Below, in pieces: positions 1 to 8,891 of a stretch of DNA of 64,000 nucleotides (its first letter is position 1; each line of letters begins with the position of its first letter). Below the pieces are notes generated by a model. That model worked only from the letters and a program-made list of their open reading frames with translations. It had not been told where the DNA came from and did not search any database. The stretch lies in NCBI GenBank assembly GCA_949288735.1, contig CASELE010000002.1, forward strand, positions 1 through 64,000. The letters are read 5' to 3'. The DNA is from an uncultured Alistipes sp. (GTDB lineage Bacteria > Bacteroidota > Bacteroidia > Bacteroidales > Rikenellaceae). The translations under genes and the position numbers were made by a program.

Positions 1-5
1 CGGGT

Positions 6-1874
6 TCAGTCGCGGCGCGGCTTCGGGGAGCTCTTCCCCTTTGTCCGGACCTTCGCCGTCGGTCGGCGGCCTCCCCCGTCGTGCCGTGCGGGGTCGTGTT
101 CGTCCCGCCGATCCGGCCGCCGGCCGTCGCGGCGCTCGACGGCTTCGCCGCGGCGCACCTCGCCGCGGCGGCTCCCCTCGAAGAAGTAGGATTTCTGCCG
201 GCGCTTCTCCTCCTGCGAACGGGCCACGTATACCCGCTCGCCGGTATAGGGGTTCTCGCCCGTGTGGAACATCACCGACGAGAGGGTCATGGGGGTGGGG
301 GTGAGGTCCTGCACCTGCTCGAGCGTGAAATGCAGGCGCCCCAGCACCTTGCGGGCCAGGGCCTGCATGTCGCGCTCGGTGCAGCCCGGGTGCGACGAGA
401 TGAAGTAGGGGATGAGCCGGTAGGGGAGCCCTTCCTCGCGGCAGATGCGGCGGAAGTCGTCGTTCAGACGCTCGAAGAGGTCGAACGGGGGCTTGCGCAT
501 GAGCCGCAGGACATGCTCCTCGGTATGTTCGGGCGCCACCTTCAGGCGGCCCGAGGTGTGGCGCCTGACGAGCGTGCGCAGGTAGTCGCCGCGCCCGTCG
601 AAGAGGTCGTAGCGTATGCCGCTGCCGACATAGGCCCGCTTGACTCCCTTCACGGCGAGAATCCGGTCGTAGAGCTCCAGGAGCGGACGGTGGTCGTCGT
701 CGAGGTTGGGACATTTGGCAGGGTGCAGGCACGAGGGACGGCGGCAGCGGGCGCAGAGCGAACGGTCGCGGCCGCCCAGGCCGTACATGTTGGCCGAAGG
801 TCCGCCCACGTCGGAGAGGTTGCCCCGGAAGCCGGGCATCCGCACGATGCGCTCCACCTCGGCGAGTATCGACCGTTCGCTGCGCGAGCGGACGAACTTG
901 CCCTGGTGGGCCGAGATGGTGCAGAACGAGCAGCCGCCGAAGCAGCCGCGGTGGGTGTTGACCGAGAAGCGTATCATCTCCCAGGCCGGAATCGCCCCCT
1001 TGCCCTCGTAGCGGGGATGGGGGGCCCGTTCGTAGGGGAGGTCGAACGAGCGGTCGAGCTCCGCGGTGGAGAGGTCGTCGCGCGGGGGCGTGACCACCAC
1101 GAAGCGGTCGCCCGTCGGCTCGACGAGCGTATGGACCGGATGCAGCAGGTTGCTCTGGGTTTCGATGACGGTGAAGTTTTCGCCCAGCGCGCGGCCGTCG
1201 CGGGCGCACTCCTCGGCCGGACGGAGCCGCAGGGTGGTCGCGGGGTCGAGCCGCTCCACGTAGTCGGCATCGGCCAGAAAGGCCACCTGCCGTATGCGGC
1301 GCAGCAGTTTGGCGTTGTAGCCGTTGTGCATGGCCCGGGCCACCTCCTGCACCACCCCCTCGGCCATGCCGTAGAGGAGCAGGTCGGCGCCGCTCGTGGC
1401 CAGGACCGAGGGCATCACCGAGTCGCTCCAGTAGTCGTAGTGGGCCAGACGCCGCAGCGAGGCCTCGATGCCGCCGATGACGACGGGCGTGTGGGGGAAG
1501 AGCCGCTTCAGGATGCGCGTGTAGACCGTCACGGCCCGGTCGGGGCGGAAGCCGGCCCGTCCGCCCGGCGTGTAGGCGTCGTCGTGGCGCAGCCGCAGGT
1601 TGGCCGTGTAGTGGTTGACCATCGAATCCATCGCTCCGGCCGTGACGCCGAAGAAGAGGCGCGGCTCGCCCAACTTGGTGAAGTCGCGCAGGTCGTCCCG
1701 CCAGTTGGGCTGCGGGACGATGGCCACGCGGTAGCCCTCGGCTTCGAGCAGACGGCCCACGACGGCGGCTCCGAAGGCGGGGTGGTCGACGTAGGCGTCG
1801 CCCGTGAAGAGGATGATGTCCGGACGCTCCCAGCCGCGGGCCCGGAGCTCCTTGAGCGAGGTCGGAAGGAACAT
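6..1874 (-). CDS. YgiQ-family radical SAM protein
   Basis: A 622-residue protein of the YgiQ family (UPF0313), radical SAM enzymes of unknown substrate. The cluster-binding motif CxxxCxxC is visible at residues 311, 315 and 318 (HRGCFGGCSFCTI), after a roughly 300-residue N-terminal region of the kind this family carries. The length fits the family. The C-terminal 40 or so residues are very basic (Arg, Lys) and look disordered. I chose the ATG at 1874 because it begins with the family-like MFLPTSLKELRARGW and lies 5 bases after the stop of the pseudouridine synthase, with which it is probably cotranscribed as the last gene of the tgt operon. Its stop codon occupies the first bases of the window, so any further downstream gene is out of view. 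Family assignment is firm, exact activity unknown. Confidence 0.93.
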   Translation of the reverse strand: MFLPTSLKELRARGWERPDIILFTGDAYVDHPAFGAAVVGRLLEAEGYRVAIVPQPNWRDDLRDFTKLGEPRLFFGVTAGAMDSMVNHYTANLRLRHDDAYTPGGRAGFRPDRAVTVYTRILKRLFPHTPVVIGGIEASLRRLAHYDYWSDSVMPSVLATSGADLLLYGMAEGVVQEVARAMHNGYNAKLLRRIRQVAFLADADYVERLDPATTLRLRPAEECARDGRALGENFTVIETQSNLLHPVHTLVEPTGDRFVVVTPPRDDLSTAELDRSFDLPYERAPHPRYEGKGAIPAWEMIRFSVNTHRGCFGGCSFCTISAHQGKFVRSRSERSILAEVERIVRMPGFRGNLSDVGGPSANMYGLGGRDRSLCARCRRPSCLHPAKCPNLDDDHRPLLELYDRILAVKGVKRAYVGSGIRYDLFDGRGDYLRTLVRRHTSGRLKVAPEHTEEHVLRLMRKPPFDLFERLNDDFRRICREEGLPYRLIPYFISSHPGCTERDMQALARKVLGRLHFTLEQVQDLTPTPMTLSSVMFHTGENPYTGERVYVARSQEEKRRQKSYFFEGSRRGEVRRGEAVERRDGRRPDRRDEHDPARHDGGGRRPTAKVRTKGKSSPKPRRD

Positions 1875-1879
1875 GGCGG

Positions 1880-2974
1880 TCAGTTTTCGGTTGCGATGTC
1901 GTGGGCCGAGGTGTAGCTCTCCCACCGGGCCAGGAGCGCGCGGAAGTCGTCGGGCAGGGGGCTCTCGAAGCGCATCTCTTCGCCCGTGCGGGGGTGTACG
2001 AAGCCCAGCGAGCGGGCGTGGAGCGCATGGCGCGGCATGGTGTCGAAGCAGTTTTCGATGAACTGCCTGTACCGGGCGAAGGTGGTGCCGCGCAGGATGC
2101 GGTCGCCGCCGTAGCGCTCGTCGTTGAAGAGCGGGTGACCCTGCCAGGCCATGTGGACGCGTATCTGGTGGGTGCGCCCCGTCTCGAGACGGCACTCCAC
2201 GAGCGTCACGTAGCCGAAGCGGCGCAGCACGCGCCAGTGGGTGACGGCCCGGCGCCCCTCGGAGCCGTCGGCGAAGACGTGCATCTTCAGCCGCTCGCGG
2301 GGCGAGCGGCCGATGTTCCCCTCGATGGTGCCCTCGTCGGCGTCGAAGTCTCCCCAGACGAGCGCCTCGTAGCGGCGGTAGGTGGTGTGTTCGAAGAACT
2401 GGCGGGCCAGCCGGGCGTGGGCCTCCTCGTTCTTGGCCACGACGAGCAGCCCGGAGGTGTTCTTGTCGATGCGGTGGACGAGCCCCGCCCGCTCGTCGCC
2501 CGTGGCGAAGAGGGGCACCTCGCGCAGGTGCCACGCCAGGGCGTGGACCAGCGTGCCGTCGTAGTTGCCGCAGCCGGGGTGCACCACCATGCCGGCGGGC
2601 TTGTTCACCACGAGCAGGTCGGCGTCCTCGTAGACGATGTCGAGCGGAATCTCCTCGGGGACGATGGTCGTGTCGCGTCGCGGCCAGGGCATCACGAGCG
2701 AGATGCGGTCGAGCGGCTTCACCTTGTAGCTCGACTTCACGGGGGTGCCGTTCACGAGGATGCGCCCCTCGTCGGCCGCCGTCTGGATGCGGTTGCGCGA
2801 GGCGTGCTCCATGCGCGCCGTGAGGAACTTGTCGAGCCGCATGAGGGCCTGCCCGCGGTCTACCGTGACGGCGAAGTGTTCGTAGCCCCCCTCCTCCGCG
2901 CCGGCTTCGGCGCTTTCGTCGGCCAGTTCGTCGAGCAGCTCGTCGTCACTGTCGCCGTATCGTCGGTCGTTCAT
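1880..2974 (-). CDS. RluD-type ribosomal large subunit pseudouridine synthase
   Basis: This 364-residue protein isomerises uridine to pseudouridine in RNA, probably 23S rRNA. An S4 RNA-binding domain (about residues 38-95) precedes the RluA/RluD catalytic domain, whose motif HRIDKNTSG places the catalytic aspartate at about residue 170. The first 35 residues are acidic and not part of either domain. Architecture (S4 plus catalytic domain) matches RluD rather than the smaller RluA-like protein encoded at 39248. It starts 6 bases after the PASTA protein stop and ends 5 bases before the YgiQ start, so it belongs to the same operon. The exact uridine targets cannot be read from the sequence. Confidence 0.93.
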   Translation of the reverse strand: MNDRRYGDSDDELLDELADESAEAGAEEGGYEHFAVTVDRGQALMRLDKFLTARMEHASRNRIQTAADEGRILVNGTPVKSSYKVKPLDRISLVMPWPRRDTTIVPEEIPLDIVYEDADLLVVNKPAGMVVHPGCGNYDGTLVHALAWHLREVPLFATGDERAGLVHRIDKNTSGLLVVAKNEEAHARLARQFFEHTTYRRYEALVWGDFDADEGTIEGNIGRSPRERLKMHVFADGSEGRRAVTHWRVLRRFGYVTLVECRLETGRTHQIRVHMAWQGHPLFNDERYGGDRILRGTTFARYRQFIENCFDTMPRHALHARSLGFVHPRTGEEMRFESPLPDDFRALLARWESYTSAHDIATEN

Positions 2975-2980
2975 GGTCTC

Positions 2981-4048
2981 TCAGAAGAAGAATTCGTCGG
3001 TCTCGTCGTCGTACCGCTGCGGCTCCTCGCGCTGCGGCATGCGGAAGCGGGGCGCCTCGCGCCGGTCGTTCCGCGGAGCCGCGCCGTCGTGCCGCGCGGC
3101 CTCCTTCCGGCCGGCCTCCGCCGCCGCGGGCCTTTCCTCCGCCGCGGATGCGGCGAGCGCCTCCTCGAGCCGCAGGCGGGCCAGCGAGTCGGCCTCGGCC
3201 TTCTCGCGCGCCAGCCGCTCCTCGAGCAGCCGCTGCACCTCCCGTTCGGCCTTCTCGCGCGCCTCGCGGGCTTTCGTCGTGTCGGAGGTCAGCCGCAGGT
3301 CCACGTGGCCGCCGAGGGCCACGGAGTGCTCGCGGAGGGGGTCCTGCCGGTAGACGAACGCCCCGTCGGGGTCGCTCCCCGGGTCGAACTCCACGCGTCC
3401 GACGTTGATGCCCTGTTCCCAGAGCCGGCTCTTGGCCTCGGCGAGCGGGAGCCCCTCGAGACCCGGCACCACCGTGGTGCCGTAGCCCCCCTCGACACCC
3501 ACGTGGAGCGTGACGCCGCTCCCGGCCTCGGCCTCGATGCGGCTGCGGGGGGTCACCTCCTCGCCCCGGCAGTATTCGGCCAGCACGTAGTTGGTCGCCA
3601 GGTCGGCCTCGTAGACGAGCCGCTCGATGCCGAGCCCCGCCACCTCGAGCATGTTGCGCGCCTGGCGGAGCGAACGGCCGGCGACATAGGGCACGGGAAC
3701 CATGCGCCGGCGGAAGGCGTTGACGGTGAGGTAGACCGTGCGCCCGGGCTTCACCTCGGTGCCCCCCTGTGGCAGCTGGTCGAGGACGACGCCTCCGTCG
3801 AGTGCGGCGACGTAGAGCGAGTCGTTCACCACAAGCGCGAGATCGCGTGCGGCGGCCGCCCGGCGCGCCTCGGCCAGCGGCATCCCCCCGAAGTCGGGGA
3901 CGGTGCGGCGGGCGCCGTGGCGCGTTCCGGCGAGCATGAGCAGGTGGGCGGCCACGGCCAGCGCGACGAGCGTGGCGGCGGCCAGCACGATGTGGCGGAG
4001 CAGCGTCAGGCGGTCCGGACGCCGTTTGGATTTCTGCGGTTGTTCCAT
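2981..4048 (-). CDS. Membrane-anchored PASTA-domain protein
   Basis: A 355-residue protein with a short basic N-terminus, one membrane helix at about residues 19-40, and then three PASTA-like units (about 47-115, 118-190 and 190-260), each with the pattern VPxxxGxxLxxAxxxL. PASTA domains bind muropeptides or beta-lactams in the kinases and penicillin-binding proteins where they were defined. Here no kinase or transpeptidase domain is attached. After the PASTA units comes a charged, probably coiled-coil stretch and a tail ending in three phenylalanines. The start at 4048 puts the membrane helix directly after a positively charged segment, as expected for an inside-to-outside anchor. Kinase-free PASTA proteins next to rluD are a common Bacteroidetes arrangement (recalled, not searched). 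A role in sensing or binding the cell wall is inferred. Confidence 0.85.
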   Translation of the reverse strand: MEQPQKSKRRPDRLTLLRHIVLAAATLVALAVAAHLLMLAGTRHGARRTVPDFGGMPLAEARRAAAARDLALVVNDSLYVAALDGGVVLDQLPQGGTEVKPGRTVYLTVNAFRRRMVPVPYVAGRSLRQARNMLEVAGLGIERLVYEADLATNYVLAEYCRGEEVTPRSRIEAEAGSGVTLHVGVEGGYGTTVVPGLEGLPLAEAKSRLWEQGINVGRVEFDPGSDPDGAFVYRQDPLREHSVALGGHVDLRLTSDTTKAREAREKAEREVQRLLEERLAREKAEADSLARLRLEEALAASAAEERPAAAEAGRKEAARHDGAAPRNDRREAPRFRMPQREEPQRYDDETDEFFF

Positions 4049-4062
4049 GATGGGGTTGGGCG

Positions 4063-5166
4063 TTATTTCGGAGCCTTGCGGTAGAGATAGACGGCTATGG
4101 CCAGATAGATGAGGTTGGGCGTCCAGACCGCGAGGCCGGGCGGCATGGTGCCGCTCCGGGCGAACTCCTCGAAGAAGCGGTTGAAGAGTATATAGGAGAA
4201 GCAGAGCCCCGTGCCGACGCCGATATGCAGTCCCGTGCCGCCGCGCACCTTGCGCGACGAGAGCGAGACACCGATGAGCGTGAGGATGAAGGTCGCCAGC
4301 GGATAGGCGATGCGCGCGTGGCGCTCCACGGCGATGAGGTTCACCGAATCGGAGCCCTTGGAGCGCTGCTGCTCGTAGAATTCGTTCAGTTCGGTGATGT
4401 TCATCGTCTTGATCAGGTCCTGCACGCGCCCCAGTTCGGCGATCTCGAGGTTGATGAGCGTGTCGAGGTTGCGGTGCGGCGTGAAGCGCTCCACGCCGAG
4501 CGAGTCGAACGTGCGGGTGGTGTAGCGGTTGGCGCTCCAGCGGCGCGTTTCGGGGTCGAGCCGTGCGCCGGCCGCCTCGAGCGAGTGGGTGAGGCGGCTC
4601 CCCTCGTAATGTTCGAGGGCGAAGAACTGCGCCTGCTTCGAGCGGTCGGTGTAGCCGCGGATGTAGACGAAGGTGCCCGGTTCGATCTGCCGGTAGATGT
4701 GGCGGTCGTACTGCGTGTTCTGCCGGTTCTTGCGGTACTTGCTCTCGAAGTCGACGATCGTGCGCTGCGTGACGGGTATGACCCACAGGTTGAGTGCCAG
4801 TGAGATGGCCGAGATGATGAGCGCTCCGAGGAAGTAGGGCCACATGAGGCGCCGGAACGACATGCCGCTCGAGAGCATCGCCACGATCTCGGTCTGGTAG
4901 GCCATCTTCGAGGTGAAGAAGATCACGGCGATGAAGGTGAACAGACCGCTGAACTGGTTGATGAAGAAGGGTATGAAGTTGAGGTAGTAGTCGAATACGA
5001 TGGCCCGCAGCGGTGCCTTGAGTTCGGTGAAGTCGTCGATCTTCTCCACGTAGTCGAAGATTACCACCACGACGATGATCATCGCGATGGCGAAGAAGTA
5101 GGTCGAGAGGAATTTCCCGATGATGTAGCGGTCCAGTATCCTGAGTCCCGGCCAGCGGAGTTTCAT
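4063..5166 (-). CDS. LptF/LptG-family permease
   Basis: A 367-residue integral membrane protein of the YjgP/YjgQ (LptF/LptG) family, the transmembrane part of the exporter that pulls lipopolysaccharide from the inner membrane towards the outer membrane. It opens with the family-typical LDRYIIGKFLSTYFFAI, followed by hydrophobic segments near residues 15-35, 55-80 and 95-120, then a periplasmic domain (about 125-265), and three more hydrophobic segments at the C-terminus. Total length is as expected. It follows tgt by 35 bases and precedes the PASTA gene by 14. It could be either LptF or LptG; the sequence alone does not settle which, so I leave the symbol blank. Confidence 0.9.
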   Translation of the reverse strand: MKLRWPGLRILDRYIIGKFLSTYFFAIAMIIVVVVIFDYVEKIDDFTELKAPLRAIVFDYYLNFIPFFINQFSGLFTFIAVIFFTSKMAYQTEIVAMLSSGMSFRRLMWPYFLGALIISAISLALNLWVIPVTQRTIVDFESKYRKNRQNTQYDRHIYRQIEPGTFVYIRGYTDRSKQAQFFALEHYEGSRLTHSLEAAGARLDPETRRWSANRYTTRTFDSLGVERFTPHRNLDTLINLEIAELGRVQDLIKTMNITELNEFYEQQRSKGSDSVNLIAVERHARIAYPLATFILTLIGVSLSSRKVRGGTGLHIGVGTGLCFSYILFNRFFEEFARSGTMPPGLAVWTPNLIYLAIAVYLYRKAPK

Positions 5167-5201
5167 GCGAGTCGCGTTTACGTGTCGGTTCGTTCGGTGC
5201 G

Positions 5202-6332
5202 TCAGAGGCGGCGTGCGAGACGTCCGACCATCTGCTCCTTCCAGGGGCGGAAGTCGCCCGCGATGATGTGGCGGCGCGCCTCGCCCACGAGCCGCAGGTA
5301 GAAGGCGACGTTGTGCAGCGAGGCGATCTGCGCCCCGAGCATCTCGCCCGCGGCGACCAGGTGGTGGAGATAGGCGCGCGTGTAGGTGCGGTCGACGAAG
5401 GCCGTCCCCTCGGGGTCGACGGGCGTGAAGTCGTCGGCCCACTTGCGGTTGCGTATGTTGATGATGCCCTCCGAGGTGAAGAGCTGCCCGTTGCGGCCGT
5501 TGCGCGTGGGCATCACGCAGTCGAACATGTCGACGCCCCGCTCGATCGCCTCGAGGATGTTGACGGGGGTCCCCACCCCCATCAGGTAGCGGGGGCGCTC
5601 TTCGGGCAGGATGGCGTTCACCACCTCGATCATCCGGTACATCGTCTCGGTCGGTTCGCCCACGGCCAGTCCGCCGATGGCGTAGCCGTCGGCTCCGTAG
5701 CGCTGCACGTTCTCGGCGGCGCGGGCCCGCAGGTCGGGGTAGGTGCACCCCTGCACGATGGGGAAGAGGGCCTGGTAGTGGCCGTATCTGGGTTCGGTCC
5801 GGTGGTAGCGGTCGAAGCAGCGGTCGAGCCACCGTTCGGTGAGGTCGAGCGACCGGGCGGCGTAGTCGCGCGGCGCGTCGCCCGGCGGGCACTCGTCGAA
5901 GGCCATCATGATGTCGGCGCCGATCGTGCGCTCGGTGTCGATGACGCTCTCGGGGGTGAAGAGGTGCTTCGAGCCGTCGATGTGCGAGCGGAAGTGGCAC
6001 CCCTCCTCCTTCAGCTTGCGGCAGCCGGCCAGCGAGAAGACCTGGAAGCCGCCGCTGTCGGTGAGCATCGGCCCCTCCCACGACGAGAAGCGGTGGACGC
6101 CCCCCGCCCGTTCGATGATCTCCATCCCCGGCCGCAGGTAGAGGTGGTAGGTGTTCGCGAGAATGATCTGCGCCCCCGCCTCGTCGCGCAGGTCGCGGTG
6201 GAAGATGCCCTTCACCGCGGCGGCTGTCCCCACGGGCATGAAGATGGGGGTGAGCACGGCGCCGTGGTCGGTCTCGAGGATGCCGGCGCGCGCCTTCGAG
6301 GCGGAATCGGTATGCTGCAGGGTGTATTTCAT
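5202..6332 (-). CDS. tgt: Queuine tRNA-ribosyltransferase
   Basis: A 376-residue tRNA-guanine transglycosylase that exchanges guanine at the wobble position of GUN-anticodon tRNAs for preQ1. Visible family motifs are DSGGFQVFSL (catalytic Asp about residue 92), GGLAVGEP, and VDMFDCVMPTRNGRNG around the nucleophile. I chose the ATG at 6332 (MKYTLQHTDS), which matches the usual N-terminus; an ATG two codons earlier is also possible. The canonical zinc-site cysteines (CxCxxC before NYTRAYLHHL) are absent: the same place reads GTAFVDRTYTRAYLHHL. The later His (SLHN) is kept. It is the first gene of a five-gene minus-strand operon. The next enzyme of the pathway, queA, lies at 62306. Confidence 0.95.
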   Translation of the reverse strand: MKYTLQHTDSASKARAGILETDHGAVLTPIFMPVGTAAAVKGIFHRDLRDEAGAQIILANTYHLYLRPGMEIIERAGGVHRFSSWEGPMLTDSGGFQVFSLAGCRKLKEEGCHFRSHIDGSKHLFTPESVIDTERTIGADIMMAFDECPPGDAPRDYAARSLDLTERWLDRCFDRYHRTEPRYGHYQALFPIVQGCTYPDLRARAAENVQRYGADGYAIGGLAVGEPTETMYRMIEVVNAILPEERPRYLMGVGTPVNILEAIERGVDMFDCVMPTRNGRNGQLFTSEGIINIRNRKWADDFTPVDPEGTAFVDRTYTRAYLHHLVAAGEMLGAQIASLHNVAFYLRLVGEARRHIIAGDFRPWKEQMVGRLARRL

Positions 6333-6388
6333 GCGCATCTGTTGGCGGAGCGGTGCCGTGTCGGACGGCGGGCTCCGGTTTCTCCGTG

Positions 6389-6396
6389 CAAAAATA
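6389..6396 (-). promoter_or_regulatory. -7 box of the tgt operon promoter
   Basis: Read on the minus strand this is TATTTTTG, matching the Bacteroidetes -7 consensus TAnnTTTG, 57 bases before the tgt start. I see no clear -33 TTG element. Confidence 0.5.
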
Positions 6397-6471
6397 GCGA
6401 AAAATTCGGGAAATGCGGGTATAGGCCGGGCCGAACGGGAGCCCCGGACCCGCGGCGGCGCTCCTCCGCGC

Positions 6472-6502
6472 TTGCTTATGTGCGGGCTTTGCACTATCTT
6501 TG
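6472..6502 (+). promoter_or_regulatory. Promoter of the glycosyltransferase operon
   Basis: A -33 TTG (6472-6474) and a -7 box TATCTTTG (6495-6502) separated by 20 bases, the spacing known for the Bacteroidetes housekeeping sigma factor. It lies 23 bases before the gene start. Confidence 0.75.
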
Positions 6503-6525
6503 TTCCCCGATTCAATCTTTCGGCC

Positions 6526-7683
6526 ATGTATTTCGCAGAGACCTTCTTGGCCCATTACGGATGGGAGGGGGCGGCCCTCGCGGCGCTGCTGCTGGTGACG
6601 TGGGGCATCCAGCTCCGGTATCGCACGCTCCTCTGCGGCCGCGTCGCCTCCTATCGCGACAACCGCCGTCCCGAGATACGGACGGAGGATCCGGGCGTCT
6701 CGGTCATCATCCCGATGTTCTCGGAGGACTACGCCTTCGTCGAGGAGCGGTTGCCGCTCATTCTCGCGCAGGAGTATCCCGATTTCGAGGTGGTGCTCGT
6801 CTACGTGGGGTGCGACGGCGACTTCTACGAGGATCTGCAGCGGCTGCGCCTCACCTTCCCGCAGATCTTCGTCACCCATATCCTGCTCAACCCCCGCTTC
6901 CCCATCTCGCGGAAGATGGCGCTCAACGTGGGCATCAAGCTGGCGCACCACGAGTGTCTGCTCTTCACCTCGACCGAGGCGCTGCCGGCGAGCGACCGCT
7001 GGCTCGCCCTCATGGCCCGCGGCTTCCGCCGCGGCGAGGTGGTGCTGGGCTACTGCGGACTCGAGCGGCAGCGCGGTGCGGGCAACCTCCTGATGCGTAC
7101 CTGGCGGCTGATGCACTCGGCCGACTGGCTGGCGCGGGCCGTGCGGCGGCGCCCCTACCGCGGGACGCTCCACAACATGGGGTTCACGAAGAGCGTCTAT
7201 TTCGGAGCCAGGGGCTTCAACCGGCTCAACATGAATATCGGCGAGGACGACCTCTTCCTGCAGCAGGTGATGACGCGCGACAACGTGAGCGTGATTCTCT
7301 CGCCCCGCGCCACGCTCCGCGAGCGGGCCTGGGGCGGTTTCGGCCGCTGGCTCGATTCGGAGCGCTACAACGGCTCTACCGAACGCTTCTATCCGGCTCC
7401 GGTCCGCGCCTTCACGGGCTGGGAGCGTGTGACGCACCTCCTCTTCCTCCTGGCGACGCTCTGCGCCGTGGCGATCATGCCCCCCGAATTCGGGGCGGCG
7501 GCGCTGCTGCTGGCGGCGGTGCGCTACCTCGTCGCGGCGCTCGGCGTGCGGCGCCTGGCGCGGCGTCTGGGCGAGACGGGCATCGCCGGCCGTTATCTCC
7601 TCTACGACCTTGCGGCCCCCCTCCTCGAGCTGGTGCGCGGCGCGGTGCTGCTGCGCTGTGACCGACGCGTATGGAGGGGATAG
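6526..7683 (+). CDS. Family 2 glycosyltransferase, membrane-bound
   Basis: A 385-residue protein with an N-terminal membrane helix (about residues 13-30), a GT-A type family 2 glycosyltransferase domain beginning at VSVIIPMFSED (about residue 58), and hydrophobic segments near 305-335 and at the C-terminus. The nucleotide-sugar region reads VYVGCDGD, and GEDDLFLQQV resembles the acceptor/catalytic ED motif. It probably transfers a sugar from the cytoplasmic side to a lipid-linked or surface glycan; donor and acceptor cannot be inferred. Its last 13 bases overlap the start of the sigma factor gene, suggesting translational coupling. Confidence 0.85.
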   Translation: MYFAETFLAHYGWEGAALAALLLVTWGIQLRYRTLLCGRVASYRDNRRPEIRTEDPGVSVIIPMFSEDYAFVEERLPLILAQEYPDFEVVLVYVGCDGDFYEDLQRLRLTFPQIFVTHILLNPRFPISRKMALNVGIKLAHHECLLFTSTEALPASDRWLALMARGFRRGEVVLGYCGLERQRGAGNLLMRTWRLMHSADWLARAVRRRPYRGTLHNMGFTKSVYFGARGFNRLNMNIGEDDLFLQQVMTRDNVSVILSPRATLRERAWGGFGRWLDSERYNGSTERFYPAPVRAFTGWERVTHLLFLLATLCAVAIMPPEFGAAALLLAAVRYLVAALGVRRLARRLGETGIAGRYLLYDLAAPLLELVRGAVLLRCDRRVWRG

Positions 7684-8231
7684 CCGACTATATCGCCGCG
7701 GACGACCGGCGGCTGGTGGAGCTCGCCCTGCAGGGCGACGACCGTGCCTTCGGCTACCTCTTCGAGCGCTACCGCGGGGCCATATACCGCCTCTTCGTGC
7801 AGCGTCTCGGCGGCGCGAACGACGCCGACGACCTGCTGCAGGAGACCTTCGTGAAGGTCTACATCCACCTGGCCCGCTACGACGCCTCCTACACCTTCGG
7901 CCAGTGGGTCTACACCATCGCGCGCAACACCTTCATCGACTTCATGCGCAAGCGGCCGGAGGACCTTCCGATCGATGACCGCTTCGCCTCGTCGCCCGCC
8001 CTCGGACCGACCCCCGAGGAGAGGGTCATCGGCCTGCAGGAGCGCTCGCAAATCGAGCACATGCTCGCGCGGCTTCCGGAGCGCTACCGCACGCTGGTGC
8101 GGATGCGCTTCTTCGAGGAGTACTCCTACGAGGAGATCGCCGAACGTCTCGGGGTACCGCTCGGGACGGTGAAGACGCAGATACACCGGGCGCGCGGACT
8201 GCTCTGCCGCATGTTCCGCGGCGAGGAGTGA
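7671..8231 (+). CDS. ECF-type RNA polymerase sigma factor
   Basis: A 186-residue sigma-70 family protein of extracytoplasmic-function type. Region 2 spans about residues 22-92 (YLFERYRGAIYRLFVQRL, then DADDLLQETFVKVY and FGQWVYTIARNTFIDFMRK). Region 4 spans about 128-180 and contains the helix-turn-helix YEEIAERLGVPLGTVKTQIH. No anti-sigma gene is adjacent: upstream is the overlapping glycosyltransferase and downstream rsmG. The signal it answers is unknown. A weakly bound or post-translational control, or cotranscription only, is possible. Confidence 0.92.
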   Translation: MEGIADYIAADDRRLVELALQGDDRAFGYLFERYRGAIYRLFVQRLGGANDADDLLQETFVKVYIHLARYDASYTFGQWVYTIARNTFIDFMRKRPEDLPIDDRFASSPALGPTPEERVIGLQERSQIEHMLARLPERYRTLVRMRFFEEYSYEEIAERLGVPLGTVKTQIHRARGLLCRMFRGEE

Positions 8232-8267
8232 CCCGCCGCCGCGTACCGAATCCGAAGAACAAGACAG

Positions 8268-8891
8268 ATGGAACTGATCGACAAATATTTCCCCGACCTC
8301 ACGCCGCTCCAGCGCGAGCGCTTCGCCGCTCTCTACGACCTCTACGCCGAGTGGAATGCGCGTATCAACGTCGTGTCGCGCAAGGACTTCGGGCAGCTCT
8401 ACCTGCGCCATGTGCTCCATTCGCTCGCCATCGCGCGGGTCTGCTCCTTCGACGCCGGGGCCCGTATCCTCGACGTCGGCTGCGGCGGCGGCTTCCCGAG
8501 CGTGCCGCTGGCCATCCTCTTCCCCGAGGCCCGCTTCACGGCGGCCGATTCGATAGCCAAGAAGATCGCCGTCGTGCAGGGTGTGGTCGGGGCGCTCGGG
8601 CTGGAGAACCTCGAACCCCGCTGCGTGCGGGTCGAGACGATCCGCGGCGAGCGGTTCCACTACGTCGTCTCGCGTGCCGTCACCGAGATGGCCCCCTTCG
8701 TGCGGTGGGTCTGGCCCCTCATCGAGCCGGGGCGCCACGGCTCGCTCGACGACGGCATCCTCTATCTGAAGGGCGGCGACCTGGCCGAGGAGCTGGCCCG
8801 CACCCGCATGCGGTGGCGTCTCTACGACATTTCGGATTTTTTCGACGAGGAGTTCTTCGCGACCAAGCGGATCGTCTATACGGCGCGCTGA
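8268..8891 (+). CDS. rsmG: 16S rRNA (guanine-527-N7)-methyltransferase
   Basis: A 207-residue protein of the RsmG (GidB) family, which methylates N7 of G527 in 16S rRNA using S-adenosylmethionine. The N-terminal helix region (LTPLQRERFAALYDLYAEWN) and NVVSRKD match the family, and the SAM-binding loop ILDVGCGGGFPSVPLAI is clear at about residues 69-85. The VSRAV motif is present at about 130. Length is normal. It follows the sigma factor gene by 36 bases and is probably the last gene of the glycosyltransferase operon. Confidence 0.96.
   Translation: MELIDKYFPDLTPLQRERFAALYDLYAEWNARINVVSRKDFGQLYLRHVLHSLAIARVCSFDAGARILDVGCGGGFPSVPLAILFPEARFTAADSIAKKIAVVQGVVGALGLENLEPRCVRVETIRGERFHYVVSRAVTEMAPFVRWVWPLIEPGRHGSLDDGILYLKGGDLAEELARTRMRWRLYDISDFFDEEFFATKRIVYTAR

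Noticed and set aside
81..1916. 611-codon plus-strand open frame opposite the YgiQ gene
   Set aside because: Exact antisense of a clear radical SAM protein; no recognisable motif.
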